From: Geminicoccaceae bacterium
GTDB lineage: Bacteria > Pseudomonadota > Alphaproteobacteria > Geminicoccales > Geminicoccaceae
NCBI GenBank assembly: GCA_025062095.1
Contig: JANXAZ010000022.1
Coordinates: forward strand, 1-58,426
Length of the DNA: 58,426 nt
Direction of reading: 5' to 3'
Numbering within the stretch: the first letter of the stretch is position 1; each line of letters opens with the position of its first letter. The notes under the pieces were generated by a model that did not search any database, was not told the origin of the DNA, and saw only the letters and a program-made list of their open reading frames with translations. Positions 16,202 to 24,865 of this stretch are shown piece after piece. A program made the translations under genes and the position numbers.

Positions 16202-17593
16202 ATGGTCGAACCGGCGAGCCGCGCTCTCAAGCCGGGAGCCGACTGGGTCCTGCCGCGCCCGCCGCGGCCGCGGCCGCAGCCCGTACCGCGACCGCAGTGG
16301 CGCACGCTGTTGCAGTTGCGTCGCAACGCGCTCGCGAGCTGGGGCGAGCCGGCCTATCGGGAACGCGTCATCGCGGGGCCGTTTCTCGGTCGTCTGAGCC
16401 TGTTGCTCAACGAGCCCGCTGCGATCCGTCGCCTGTTGGTCGACGACGCCGAGGCTTACGGCCGCACGGCGACGACGCTGCGGATCCTGCATCCCATGAT
16501 CGGCGACGGCTTGTTCCTCGCCGAGGGCGACGCCTGGCGCTGGCAGAGACGGACCGTGGCCCCGGTCTTCGCGCCGCGCCAGCTCGGGCTTCTGGCCGCG
16601 ATCGCCGCCCGGCGCACCGCATCCGCCCTCGACCGGCTCGCGCGCGAACGCCGCTCGGTCGTCGATCTTTTGGGGTTCTTCCAGAACCTCGCCCTGGAGA
16701 TCGCGGGCGAGGCGCTGTTCTCCTTGTCGCTCGAACCTCATGCGCGGCGCTTGCGCGAGCACGTGCAGCGCTACGGCGAAAGGCTGGCCCGACCGTCGCC
16801 GCTCGATCTGCTCCTGCCTTCCGGTTGGACCACCCCCGCCGAGCTCCTGCGCCGGCGTTTCGCGCGGTCCTGGTTCGCGCTTCTGCGAGAAATCGTGGAC
16901 GAGCGCCGCGAACGCGGGATCCACGAACCGCCGCGCGATCTCTTCGACGCCCTCGTCCTCGCCCGCGATCCCGAGACCGGCCGCGGCTTCTCGCCGCGGG
17001 AACTCCTCGATCAGATCGCGACCTTCATCCTCGCCGGCCACGAGACGACCGCTCTGGCGCTTTTCTGGTCGGCCTATCTGCTCGCACTCGCCCCCGAGCT
17101 TCAGGAAGCGGCCGCGGCCGAAGCCCTCGCCCGCGATCTTTCCGTCGAAGCGCCGTCGCCGGCTTCGGCGCCTCTGCTGCGCGCCGTGGTCCACGAGGCG
17201 TTGCGCCTCTACCCGCCGGCCTTCGCGATCGTCCGCGAGGCCAAGCGACCGGTGGAGATCGCGGGACAGCGGCTGGCCCCCGGGGACATCGTCGTCGTCG
17301 CCCCCTGGGTCCTGCACCGCCACCTCGGGCTCTGGGAGGAACCGGATCGGTTCGACCCGCGGCGCTTCCTCCCCGGGGCCCCGCCGATCGATCGCTTCGC
17401 CTATTTGCCGTTCGGTGCGGGACCGCGGGTCTGTATCGGGGCTCAGTTCGCGCTCGTCGAGGCGGTCACGGTGCTCGCGGTGCTCCTCGCGCGCCATCGG
17501 CTCGCGTTCGCCGGTCCCCGACGGGTCCTGCCGGTAGCGGTCGTCACGACGCATCCCGATCGCCCCGTGCCCTTCCGGCTCCTGCCGCGCTGA
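16202..17593 (+). CDS. Cytochrome P450 monooxygenase
   Basis: This soluble-type cytochrome P450 of 463 residues has no membrane anchor. The I-helix oxygen-activation motif is AGHETTA (from residue 278). The K-helix is HEALRLYPP, and the haem loop is [10 protein letters not shown] with the thiolate ligand C411. These resemble the CYP102/CYP4-like or fatty-acid/terpenoid-hydroxylating bacterial groups, but the substrate is not determinable. It would need ferredoxin and reductase partners, which are not nearby. ATG at 16202 follows CAGGGATT. Adjacent to the intradiol dioxygenase, it may belong to an oxidative catabolic set. A GC-rich hairpin lies seven bases past the stop. Confidence 0.92.
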   Translation: MVEPASRALKPGADWVLPRPPRPRPQPVPRPQWRTLLQLRRNALASWGEPAYRERVIAGPFLGRLSLLLNEPAAIRRLLVDDAEAYGRTATTLRILHPMIGDGLFLAEGDAWRWQRRTVAPVFAPRQLGLLAAIAARRTASALDRLARERRSVVDLLGFFQNLALEIAGEALFSLSLEPHARRLREHVQRYGERLARPSPLDLLLPSGWTTPAELLRRRFARSWFALLREIVDERRERGIHEPPRDLFDALVLARDPETGRGFSPRELLDQIATFILAGHETTALALFWSAYLLALAPELQEAAAAEALARDLSVEAPSPASAPLLRAVVHEALRLYPPAFAIVREAKRPVEIAGQRLAPGDIVVVAPWVLHRHLGLWEEPDRFDPRRFLPGAPPIDRFAYLPFGAGPRVCIGAQFALVEAVTVLAVLLARHRLAFAGPRRVLPVAVVTTHPDRPVPFRLLPR

Positions 17594-17599
17594 ACCGAA

Positions 17600-17627
17600 C
17601 CGCGCGTCTCGGCCGAGCGCAGCGCGG
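17600..17627. terminator. Hairpin after the P450 gene
   Basis: CCGCGC (17600-17605) pairs with GCGCGG (17622-17627), and the centre is the perfect palindrome CTCGGCCGAG. It separates the P450 gene from the rpsB promoter. No T-tract is present, so termination is inferred from shape and place only. Confidence 0.35.
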
Positions 17628-17657
17628 CACCGCGGATCGCCCGGGACGGCGGCGGCC

Positions 17658-17686
17658 TTGTCAGCGATCGGGGCCGACCGTAAATA
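17658..17686 (+). promoter_or_regulatory. Predicted promoter of the rpsB-tsf cluster
   Basis: TTGTCA (17658-17663), a 17-base spacer and TAAATA (17681-17686) stand out in GC-rich DNA. The leader to rpsB would be about 110 bases, long enough for autoregulation by S2, as seen in other bacteria. Confidence 0.45.
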
Positions 17687-17802
17687 CCGGCGGACCTCAC
17701 ACGCGGGTGCGGGCGGGCTCCGTGCGCGCCCTGTTTCCGGTGCCCGGCCGAGGCCGGGTGCTCGCCCGCGGCGGATCAACCGGAAAAACGGATCGAGCGA
17801 CG

Positions 17803-18603
17803 ATGGCCTTCCCGACCTTCACCATGCGCCAGCTCCTCGAAGCTGGCGTGCACTTCGGACATCAGACGCGGCGCTGGAACCCGCGCATGGCTCCGTACAT
17901 CTGGGGCGTGCGCAACGGGGTGCACATCATCGACCTCACCCAGACCGTGCCGATGCTGCACCGGGCCCTGCTCGCCCTGCGCGACACGGTGGCGGGCGGC
18001 GGTCGGGTGCTGTTCGTCGGCACGAAACGGCAAGCGCAGGAGCCGATCGCCGAGGCGGCGCGGCGCTCCGGCCAGTACTACGTCAACCACCGCTGGCTCG
18101 GCGGCACGCTCACGAATTGGAAGACGATCAGCCAGTCGATCCGGCGTCTGCGCGAGCTCGAAGCGATGACCGCGGAAGCGCAGGTCGGCCGGACCAAGAA
18201 AGAGATGCTGCATCTCCAGCGCGAGCGCGAGAAGCTCGAACGCGCGCTGGGGGGCATCAAGGACATGGGCGGCCTTCCCGACATCCTGTTCGTGATCGAC
18301 ACGATCAAGGAGGCGATCGCGATCAAGGAGGCCAACAAGCTCGGCATCCCGGTGGTGGCGATCTGCGATACGAACAGCGATCCGCGCGGCATCCGTTATC
18401 CCGTGCCGGGCAACGACGACGCCACGCGCGCGATTCACCTCTATTGCGACCTCGCGGTGGCGGCGGTCCTGGACGGCATCCAGGCCGAGATGGCTTCGAG
18501 CGGCATCGACATCGGCGCGATCGCCGAGCCGATCGAGGAGTTCGTGCCCGAGGAGGTCCCGCCGCCGATCGAGGAAACCGAGGGCGCGAGTTCGCCTTCG
18601 TGA
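17803..18603 (+). CDS. rpsB: 30S ribosomal protein S2
   Basis: The protein is a 266-residue component of the small ribosomal subunit that bridges head and body and recruits S1. Conserved landmarks are [19 protein letters not shown] at the N-terminus, [12 protein letters not shown], and [11 protein letters not shown] toward the C-terminus. The tail is a proline- and glutamate-rich extension ([17 protein letters not shown]), as is common in alphaproteobacterial S2. ATG at 17803 matches the family start. It heads the long cluster that includes tsf, pyrH and frr, with a predicted promoter at 17658. Confidence 0.97.
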   Translation: MAFPTFTMRQLLEAGVHFGHQTRRWNPRMAPYIWGVRNGVHIIDLTQTVPMLHRALLALRDTVAGGGRVLFVGTKRQAQEPIAEAARRSGQYYVNHRWLGGTLTNWKTISQSIRRLRELEAMTAEAQVGRTKKEMLHLQREREKLERALGGIKDMGGLPDILFVIDTIKEAIAIKEANKLGIPVVAICDTNSDPRGIRYPVPGNDDATRAIHLYCDLAVAAVLDGIQAEMASSGIDIGAIAEPIEEFVPEEVPPPIEETEGASSPS

Positions 18604-18679
18604 CGCACGAGGAGATGCGACACCCCACCGCGTCCGCGCCCTGCGGCACGGGCTCGGTGCGAGCGAGAGCGGATCGATC

Positions 18680-19606
18680 ATGAACGCGATCACACCTTCC
18701 CTCGTCAAGCAGCTGCGCGAGCGGACCGGCGCCGGGATGATGGATTGCAAGCGCGCCCTCGAGGAAACCAATGGCGACCTCGAGGCGGCTTCCGACTGGC
18801 TTCGCAAGAAGGGCCTCGCCACCGCCGCCAAGAAGGCCGGCCGGGTGGCGGCGGAAGGCCTCATCGGCATGCGGCTCGAGGGGACGCTCGGCGCCCTCGT
18901 CGAGGTCAATTCGGAGACCGACTTCGTCGCGCGCAACGAGACCTTCCAGGCTCTCGTCCGGCACATCGCGGGCCTTGCGCTCGGTGCCCGCGGCGACGTC
19001 GAAGCCCTCAAACGCATGGTGATCTCGGCCACCGGTCGCACCGTGGCCGACGAGCTCGCGCAGGCGGTGGCGATCATCGGCGAGAACCTGGTCTTGCGCC
19101 GGACCGCTTTCCTCGAGGTCGAGCGCGGCCTGGTCGCCGGTTATCTCCACAATCAGGTCGCCGTCGGGCTCGGGAAACTGGGCGTGCTCGTAGCGCTCGT
19201 TTCCGAGGCCGAGCCCGCCGGCCTCGTCGAGCTCGGCAAGCAGCTCGCCATGCACATCGCCGCCACCAATCCGCTCGCGGTCGAGATCGCCGGCCTCGAT
19301 CCCGCCGTCGTGGCGCGGGAGCGCGCGATCTTCCTGGAGCAGGCGCGCGCTTCGGGCAAACCCGAGAACATCGTCGAAAAGATGGTCGAGGGTCGCCTCA
19401 AGAAATTCTACGAAGAGGCCGTGCTCATGGAGCAGGCCTTCGTCATCGACCCCAACAAGCGCATCCGCGAGGTCGTCGCGGCGGCGGCCAGAGCCGCGGG
19501 CGCGCCGATCACGGTCGCGGGCTTCGTGCGCATGCAGCTCGGCGAGGGTCTCGAAAAAGAGAGCAGCGACCTCGCCTCCGAGGTCGCCAAGCTCACGGGC
19601 GCCTGA
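18680..19606 (+). CDS. tsf: Elongation factor Ts
   Basis: This 308-residue guanine-nucleotide exchange factor reloads EF-Tu during translation. The N-terminal UBA-like domain begins [19 protein letters not shown]. The core [14 protein letters not shown] contains the TDFVAR motif that contacts the EF-Tu magnesium site region. Length and ends are as expected. It lies 76 bases after rpsB, the near-universal arrangement, and 21 bases before pyrH. Confidence 0.97.
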   Translation: MNAITPSLVKQLRERTGAGMMDCKRALEETNGDLEAASDWLRKKGLATAAKKAGRVAAEGLIGMRLEGTLGALVEVNSETDFVARNETFQALVRHIAGLALGARGDVEALKRMVISATGRTVADELAQAVAIIGENLVLRRTAFLEVERGLVAGYLHNQVAVGLGKLGVLVALVSEAEPAGLVELGKQLAMHIAATNPLAVEIAGLDPAVVARERAIFLEQARASGKPENIVEKMVEGRLKKFYEEAVLMEQAFVIDPNKRIREVVAAAARAAGAPITVAGFVRMQLGEGLEKESSDLASEVAKLTGA

Positions 19607-19627
19607 GAGCTTCGGGAGCGCTCGCCC

Positions 19628-20383
19628 ATGGCTCTCGGGGAGACCGGCTCGGCACCGCGCGGTGTCCGTTTCCGGCGCGTTCTTCTCAAGATGTCAGGCG
19701 AAGCGCTCCTGGGCGAGCGCGAGTACGGCCACGACCGCGAAGTCCTGCAGCAATTGGCACACGACGTCGCCGCGGTCCAGGCTCTGGGAGTACAAGTCTG
19801 CCTGGTGATCGGTGGCGGCAACATCGTTCGCGGCAACACGCTCGCCGCCGCCGGAGTCGAGCGGGCGACCGCCGATTACATGGGCATGCTGGCCACGGTC
19901 ATCAACGCTCTCGCCGTGCAGAGCGTGATCGAGCAGCAGACCGGGATCCCGACCCGCGTCATGTCCGCCATTCCGATGGCCGCGGTGTGCGAGCCCTACA
20001 TCCGCCGTCGCGCCGTGCGCCACATGGAAAAAGGCCGGATCGTGATCTTCGCGGCCGGCACCGGCAATCCCTTCTTCACCACCGACACCGCGGCCGCGCT
20101 CCGGGCGGCGGAAACCGGATGCGACTGTATCCTCAAGGGCACCCAGGTCGACGGGGTCTATTCGGCCGACCCCAAGCGCGACCCGACGGCGCGCCGCTAC
20201 GATCGCCTCACCTATCTCGAGGTCCTCGCACGGGACCTCAAGGTGATGGACGCCTCGGCGATCGCCCTGGCGCGCGAGAGCCGGATCCCGATCATCGTGT
20301 TCAAGGTGCGGACTCCCGGAGCGTTCCGGCGCGTTCTCCAGGGCGAAGGACCGCACACGATCATCACGGAGGAGGCTGCATGA
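19628..20383 (+). CDS. pyrH: UMP kinase
   Basis: This 251-residue bacterial UMP kinase of the amino-acid-kinase fold phosphorylates UMP to UDP and is normally a GTP-activated hexamer. Visible motifs are [12 protein letters not shown] at the nucleotide loop, [10 protein letters not shown] for phosphate binding, and [19 protein letters not shown] for UMP/ATP contact. The N-terminus before the first strand is slightly long (about 18 residues). Its end overlaps frr by ATGA behind a strong GGAGGAGG. Together with pyrF it covers two pyrimidine steps in this window. Confidence 0.97.
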   Translation: MALGETGSAPRGVRFRRVLLKMSGEALLGEREYGHDREVLQQLAHDVAAVQALGVQVCLVIGGGNIVRGNTLAAAGVERATADYMGMLATVINALAVQSVIEQQTGIPTRVMSAIPMAAVCEPYIRRRAVRHMEKGRIVIFAAGTGNPFFTTDTAAALRAAETGCDCILKGTQVDGVYSADPKRDPTARRYDRLTYLEVLARDLKVMDASAIALARESRIPIIVFKVRTPGAFRRVLQGEGPHTIITEEAA

Positions 20384-20943
20384 GCGCCGCCCCACCCGAC
20401 CTCAAAGAACTCGCCCGCCGCATGGACGGCGCCGTGGAGGTGCTGCGAAAAGAGCTGCAAGGGCTGCGGACCGGACGCGCGAACGCCGCGCTCCTGGAGC
20501 CGATCCAGGTCGAGGCCTACGGTGGCCACATGCCGCTCAAGGAGCTGGCCTCGATCAGCGCGCCCGAGCCGCGACTGCTCGTCGTGAGCGTCTGGGACAA
20601 GAGCCTGGTCAAGGCGGTCGAGAAAGCGATCCGCAACGCCGGGCTCGGTCTCAACCCGGTGACCGAGGGCGCCACCCTGCGGGTCCCTCTGCCCGAACTC
20701 ACGCAAGAGCGCCGCAACGAGCTCGTCAAGGCGGCCCACAAATATGCCGAACAGGCGCGGGTCGCGGTCCGCAACCTGCGCCACGAAGGGCTCAACCAGC
20801 TCAAACGCGCCGACCGCGAAGCGCATCTTTCGGACGACGAGTTCAAGAGGATCAGCGACGAGATCCAGAAGCTCACCGATCGCCACATCGAGGCGATCAA
20901 CAAACTGCTCGAGCAGAAAGAAAAGGACATCCGGCAGTTCTGA
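20380..20943 (+). CDS. frr: Ribosome recycling factor
   Basis: This 187-residue factor, with EF-G, splits the post-termination ribosome. The typical features are [21 protein letters not shown]-like sequence at residues 27-47 and the terminal helix with [13 protein letters not shown]. The start ATG at 20380 overlaps the pyrH stop (ATGA), and GGAGGAGG is placed ideally. Its stop TGA shares its last base with the uppS start (TGATG), so frr and uppS are also coupled. Confidence 0.97.
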   Translation: MSAAPPDLKELARRMDGAVEVLRKELQGLRTGRANAALLEPIQVEAYGGHMPLKELASISAPEPRLLVVSVWDKSLVKAVEKAIRNAGLGLNPVTEGATLRVPLPELTQERRNELVKAAHKYAEQARVAVRNLRHEGLNQLKRADREAHLSDDEFKRISDEIQKLTDRHIEAINKLLEQKEKDIRQF

Positions 20944-21689
20944 TGAGCCTGCTCGCCGCGGTCCCAACGCCGGAGCCGGCGCCGGAGCGCGTGCCGGTCC
21001 ACGTGGCGATCATCATGGACGGCAACCGGCGCTGGGCGCGCGCCCGCGGGTTGCCCACGGCCGCCGGCCACCGCCAGGGAGCCCAAGCGGTCCGTCGCGC
21101 CGTGGAGGGCTGCGCGCGCCGCGGCATCCGCTACCTCACGCTCTTCGCCTTCTCGAGCGAGAACTGGCGGCGCCCTCAAGCCGAGATCGGCGAGCTCATG
21201 CGGCTGTTGCGCTTCTACCTCGAGCGCGAGGTGGACGCGCTCGACGAGAACCGGGTGCGGTTGCGGGTGATCGGCGAACGCTCGCGCATCGATCCCGACA
21301 TCGTCCGTCTCATCGAGCAGGCCGAGGCCAGGACCCGCCACCACGAGCGCATGGACCTCGTCATCGCGCTCGACTACGGCGGTCGCCAGGAAATCTTGCG
21401 CGCTGTTCGCACCATCGCCCGCATGGCGCGCGAACGGCTGGTCGAGCCCGAAGAAATCGACGAGAAGATCTTCAGCCGTGCACTTTACGCGGCCGACATT
21501 CCCGATCCCGACCTCTTAATCCGCACGAGCGGCGAACAGCGTATTTCCAACTTTCTTCTGTGGCAGCTGGCCTATACCGAGCTCGTCTTCCTGCCGATCG
21601 GCTGGCCCGATTTCGACGAGCAGCATCTCGACGCTGCGATCGCCGAATACGCCCGTCGCGAGCGGCGCTATGGCGCTCGCCCCGGCTGA
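20943..21689 (+). CDS. uppS: Undecaprenyl diphosphate synthase (cis-prenyltransferase)
   Basis: The enzyme, of 248 residues, condenses isopentenyl units into the C55 lipid carrier for peptidoglycan and surface polysaccharides. The N-terminal diphosphate site is IIMDGNRRWAR with the catalytic aspartate. FSSENWRRP is the flexible-loop motif, and LLIRTSGEQRISNFLLWQLAY-like sequence near residue 190 binds the second diphosphate. The start lies on the frr stop (TGATG). It overlaps cdsA by 20 bases. The cluster with dxr places isoprenoid precursor and carrier synthesis together. Confidence 0.96.
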   Translation: MSLLAAVPTPEPAPERVPVHVAIIMDGNRRWARARGLPTAAGHRQGAQAVRRAVEGCARRGIRYLTLFAFSSENWRRPQAEIGELMRLLRFYLEREVDALDENRVRLRVIGERSRIDPDIVRLIEQAEARTRHHERMDLVIALDYGGRQEILRAVRTIARMARERLVEPEEIDEKIFSRALYAADIPDPDLLIRTSGEQRISNFLLWQLAYTELVFLPIGWPDFDEQHLDAAIAEYARRERRYGARPG

Positions 21690-22485
21690 AACCCGCGATC
21701 CCGCGCTCGGCCAGCGGATCGCCTCGGGTCTCGTGCTCGCGATCCTCGCCTGTGCCTCGGTCCTGGCGGGCGGGATCTGGCTGGCCGGCGCGCTCTTCCT
21801 CGTCCTGGTCCTCGCCGCGCGGGAATGGGCCCGGCTCGCCGGGCCGCTTTCGGAAGCGGCGCGCGCTTGTCTCCTCCTCGCCCCGGTGCTCGCGGGCGGC
21901 GCGGCGTTGGCGGCGCTGACCGAAGGCCACGCCGGCCTCGCCCTGCTCGTGCTGGTGACCGCCCCGCTTCTCGCCGCCGGCATCGCCGCCTTGGTTCCTC
22001 ACGGCCGTCCGCACCGCACCGCTGCCGGAATCCCGTACCTCGCGGCACCTTGTGCGAGCCTTCTCTGGTTGCGCGAGGATCCGCGCTTCGGGGCCGAGGT
22101 GGTCCTGTGGCTCCTGCTCGTGGTCGCCGCGACCGATACCGCGGCTTACGCCGTCGGGCGGCTGATCGGAGGGGCGCGGCTCGCCCCGCGCATCAGTCCG
22201 GGCAAGACCTGGGCGGGGTTCGCGGGCGGAACCGCGCTCGCGATCCTCCTCGGGGGCGCGGGCGGCGTCGCGCTGGGCTGGTCCTTTCCGCTCGCGGCTC
22301 TTCTCGCTTGTATGCTCGCGCTTTCGGCTCAGGGCGGCGATCTCTTCGAAAGCTGGCTCAAGCGGCGGATCGGCGTGAAGGACAGCGGTGCGCTCCTGCC
22401 GGGCCACGGCGGGATCCTGGATCGCATCGACGGGCTTCTCGTCGCGGCGCTCTTGCTCGCCCTTCTCCTCGCGATCTCGGCATGA
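21670..22485 (+). CDS. cdsA: Phosphatidate cytidylyltransferase (CDP-diglyceride synthase)
   Basis: This multi-spanning inner-membrane enzyme of 271 residues makes CDP-diacylglycerol from phosphatidate and CTP. The family signature is clear near the C-terminus: SPGKTWAGFAGG and then KDSGALLPGHGGILDRIDG, containing the catalytic aspartates. Hydrophobic segments run through the first 180 residues. The start ATG at 21670 lies 20 bases inside uppS, and its end overlaps dxr by ATGA, so the chain uppS-cdsA-dxr is translationally coupled. Confidence 0.95.
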   Translation: MALAPAETRDPALGQRIASGLVLAILACASVLAGGIWLAGALFLVLVLAAREWARLAGPLSEAARACLLLAPVLAGGAALAALTEGHAGLALLVLVTAPLLAAGIAALVPHGRPHRTAAGIPYLAAPCASLLWLREDPRFGAEVVLWLLLVVAATDTAAYAVGRLIGGARLAPRISPGKTWAGFAGGTALAILLGGAGGVALGWSFPLAALLACMLALSAQGGDLFESWLKRRIGVKDSGALLPGHGGILDRIDGLLVAALLLALLLAISA

Positions 22486-23684
22486 GTGTCGAGCGACCGC
22501 CCCCGAGCGCCGAACGCCCGCGTTCGCTCACCATCCTCGGGGCGACCGGCTCGATCGGCCGCAGCACCCTCGCCCTCGTCGCCGAGCGACCGGAACTCTA
22601 CCGCGTCGAAGCGCTCGTCGCCGGTCGCGACGTGCACCTGCTCGCCGAACTCGCCGTCCGCCATCGCGCCCGCCTCGCCGTCGTCGCCGAGCCGCGCGCC
22701 TATCTCGCTCTCAAGGAACGGCTCGCCGGCACGGGGATCGACGTCGCGGCCGGCGCCGAGGCGATCGTCGATGCGGCGCGTCTGCCCACCGACTGGGTGA
22801 TGGCGGCGATCGTCGGCATGGCCGGCCTCGCCCCGACCCTGGCCGCGCTCGAACGCGGCGCGATCGTCGCGATCGCCAACAAGGAATCCCTCGTTTCGGC
22901 GGGCGAGCTGATCCTCGCCGCGGCGCGACGCGGGGGCGCCGTGCTCCTTCCGGTGGATTCCGAGCACAACGCCATCTTCCAAGCGCTCGGCGACACGCCC
23001 CGCGAGGCGATCGAGCGGCTGATCCTCACCGCTTCGGGCGGGCCTTTCCGGACCTGGTCGCTCGAAGAGATGGCGCAAGCGACACCGGCGCAGGCGGTGG
23101 CCCACCCCAACTGGCGAATGGGGGCCAAGATCAGCGTCGACAGCGCGACGATGATGAACAAAGGCCTCGAGATCATCGAGGCGCACAGGCTCTTCGGCGT
23201 TCCCGAAGCGCGCATCGAGGTGGTGTTGCACCCGCAATCGATCGTCCACGGCCTCGTCGCGCTCACCGACGGCTCGCTGCTCGCTCAGCTCGCGACGCCG
23301 GACATGCGGATCCCGATCGCGCATACGCTCGGCTGGCCGGCGCGCCTGTCGACGACCGCCCCGCGTCTCGACCTCGCGACGATCGGTCGGCTCGATTTCG
23401 AGCCGCCTTCCGAGCACCGTTTCCCGGCGTTGGGGCTCGCGCGCCGCGCCTTGCGACGCGGGGGGGCCGCCCCTACTATCCTCAACGCCGCCAACGAGGT
23501 GGCGGTCGCGGCGTTCCTCGCCGGGCGCATCGGCTTCCTCGACATCGTGCGCACGGTCGAGAGCGTGCTCGAAAGCCTGCCGGACGGCCCGACCGGATCG
23601 CTCGAGGAGGTGCTCGGCCGCGACCGCGAGGCACGGGCGAAAGCCGAAGCCGTCATCGCCCGTGGTTTCTCGCGCAGTCGGTGA
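22482..23684 (+). CDS. dxr: 1-deoxy-D-xylulose 5-phosphate reductoisomerase
   Basis: This enzyme of the MEP isoprenoid pathway converts DXP to MEP with NADPH and a divalent metal; it is the target of fosmidomycin. The 400-residue product has the nucleotide motif ILGATGSIGRSTL near residue 20. It also has AIANKESLVSAGE, the metal-binding DSEHNA, and the flexible-loop segment HPNWRMGAKISVDSATMMNKG. The start overlaps the cdsA stop (ATGA). Presence of dxr shows isoprenoids are made by the MEP rather than the mevalonate route. Confidence 0.97.
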   Translation: MSVERPPPSAERPRSLTILGATGSIGRSTLALVAERPELYRVEALVAGRDVHLLAELAVRHRARLAVVAEPRAYLALKERLAGTGIDVAAGAEAIVDAARLPTDWVMAAIVGMAGLAPTLAALERGAIVAIANKESLVSAGELILAAARRGGAVLLPVDSEHNAIFQALGDTPREAIERLILTASGGPFRTWSLEEMAQATPAQAVAHPNWRMGAKISVDSATMMNKGLEIIEAHRLFGVPEARIEVVLHPQSIVHGLVALTDGSLLAQLATPDMRIPIAHTLGWPARLSTTAPRLDLATIGRLDFEPPSEHRFPALGLARRALRRGGAAPTILNAANEVAVAAFLAGRIGFLDIVRTVESVLESLPDGPTGSLEEVLGRDREARAKAEAVIARGFSRSR

Positions 23685-23694
23685 GGGGGACGCG

Positions 23695-24816
23695 ATGGAT
23701 CTGTTGGGCCTCGTCGGGCAGTATCTGATCCCGTTCTTGATCATCCTTTCGATCGTGGTCTTCGTCCACGAGTGGGGCCACTATCGCGTCGCCCGCGCGT
23801 TCGGCGTCCGGGTCGAAGTGTTCTCGATCGGCTTCGGTCCCGAGCTCTTCGGCTTCACCGATCGTCGCGGCACCCGCTGGAAGATCTCGGCGATCCCCTT
23901 GGGCGGCTACGTCAAGATGCTCGGCGACGCCGATGCGACGAGTTCGACGATCGACGTCGCCGCGATCGGCGATCCCGAGAGCTTCCCCGCCCAGACCGTC
24001 GGACGGCGGGCGGCGATCGTGGCCGCGGGGCCGCTCGCCAATTTCCTCTTCGCCGTGCTCTTGCTCGCCGTTCTCTTCGTGGTGAGCGGACGTCCTTTCA
24101 CCCCGGCCGAGATCGGCGCCGTCCAACCCGAGAGCCCGGCCGCGTCCGCCGGACTGCGGCCGGGCGACAGGGTGCTCGCGGTCGACGGTCGAACCATCGA
24201 GAGCTTCGAGGAGCTGCAGACGATCGTCCGGGCCTCGCCGGGGATCCCGCTCGTCTTCACGATCCTGCGCGAGGGGCGGACCTTCGAGCGCACCGTGACC
24301 CCCGCGCCGAGCGAGTTCCAGGATCGCTTCGGGAACGTCCACCGCATCGGTCTCATCGGGGTGAGCCGGGCGGGGATCGAGTTCAAGCGCAGCGGTCCCG
24401 GCGAGGCGCTGTGGGAGGCGACGGCCGAAACCGCGCGGATGATCGGGGCGACCTTGAAAGGCCTCGCCGAGATGCTCGTGGGCGCGCGCGGCACGCAAGA
24501 GCTCGGCGGCCCCTTGCGGATCGCCCAGATGTCGGGCGAGATCGCGCGCGACGGGCTCGTGCCGGCGCTCTGGTTCACCGCGGTGCTCTCGATCAACCTC
24601 GGGCTCATCAACCTCTTCCCGATCCCCATGCTCGACGGTGGGCACCTCGCGTTGTACGCGGTCGAAGCGGTGCGCGGTCGGCCGCTCACCGAGCGCAGCC
24701 AAGAAATCGCCTTCCGGCTCGGGCTCGCCATGGTGTTGAGCTTGATGTTGTTCGCGACCTGGAACGACATCGTCCACCTCAAGATCGTCGAGTTCATCAC
24801 CGGCCTGATTTCGTGA
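23695..24816 (+). CDS. rseP: RIP zinc metalloprotease (site-2 protease)
   Basis: This 373-residue intramembrane protease cleaves membrane-bound anti-sigma factors or leftover signal peptides. The zinc site VHEWGHY lies in the first transmembrane segment (H25 and H29). A periplasmic PDZ domain covers about residues 105-200 (VQPESPAASAGLRPGDRVLAVDG is its start, split across strands). The second active-site motif is LFPIPMLDGGH near residue 308. ATG at 23695 follows GAGGGGGA and is preferred to the in-frame start at 23662, which lies in dxr. Only one PDZ domain is evident, as in many alphaproteobacterial forms. Confidence 0.94.
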   Translation: MDLLGLVGQYLIPFLIILSIVVFVHEWGHYRVARAFGVRVEVFSIGFGPELFGFTDRRGTRWKISAIPLGGYVKMLGDADATSSTIDVAAIGDPESFPAQTVGRRAAIVAAGPLANFLFAVLLLAVLFVVSGRPFTPAEIGAVQPESPAASAGLRPGDRVLAVDGRTIESFEELQTIVRASPGIPLVFTILREGRTFERTVTPAPSEFQDRFGNVHRIGLIGVSRAGIEFKRSGPGEALWEATAETARMIGATLKGLAEMLVGARGTQELGGPLRIAQMSGEIARDGLVPALWFTAVLSINLGLINLFPIPMLDGGHLALYAVEAVRGRPLTERSQEIAFRLGLAMVLSLMLFATWNDIVHLKIVEFITGLIS

Positions 24817-24865
24817 CATCGATCATCAGGGTTCGGCGCTTGCCCCGACGAGAAGGACCCGAAGG

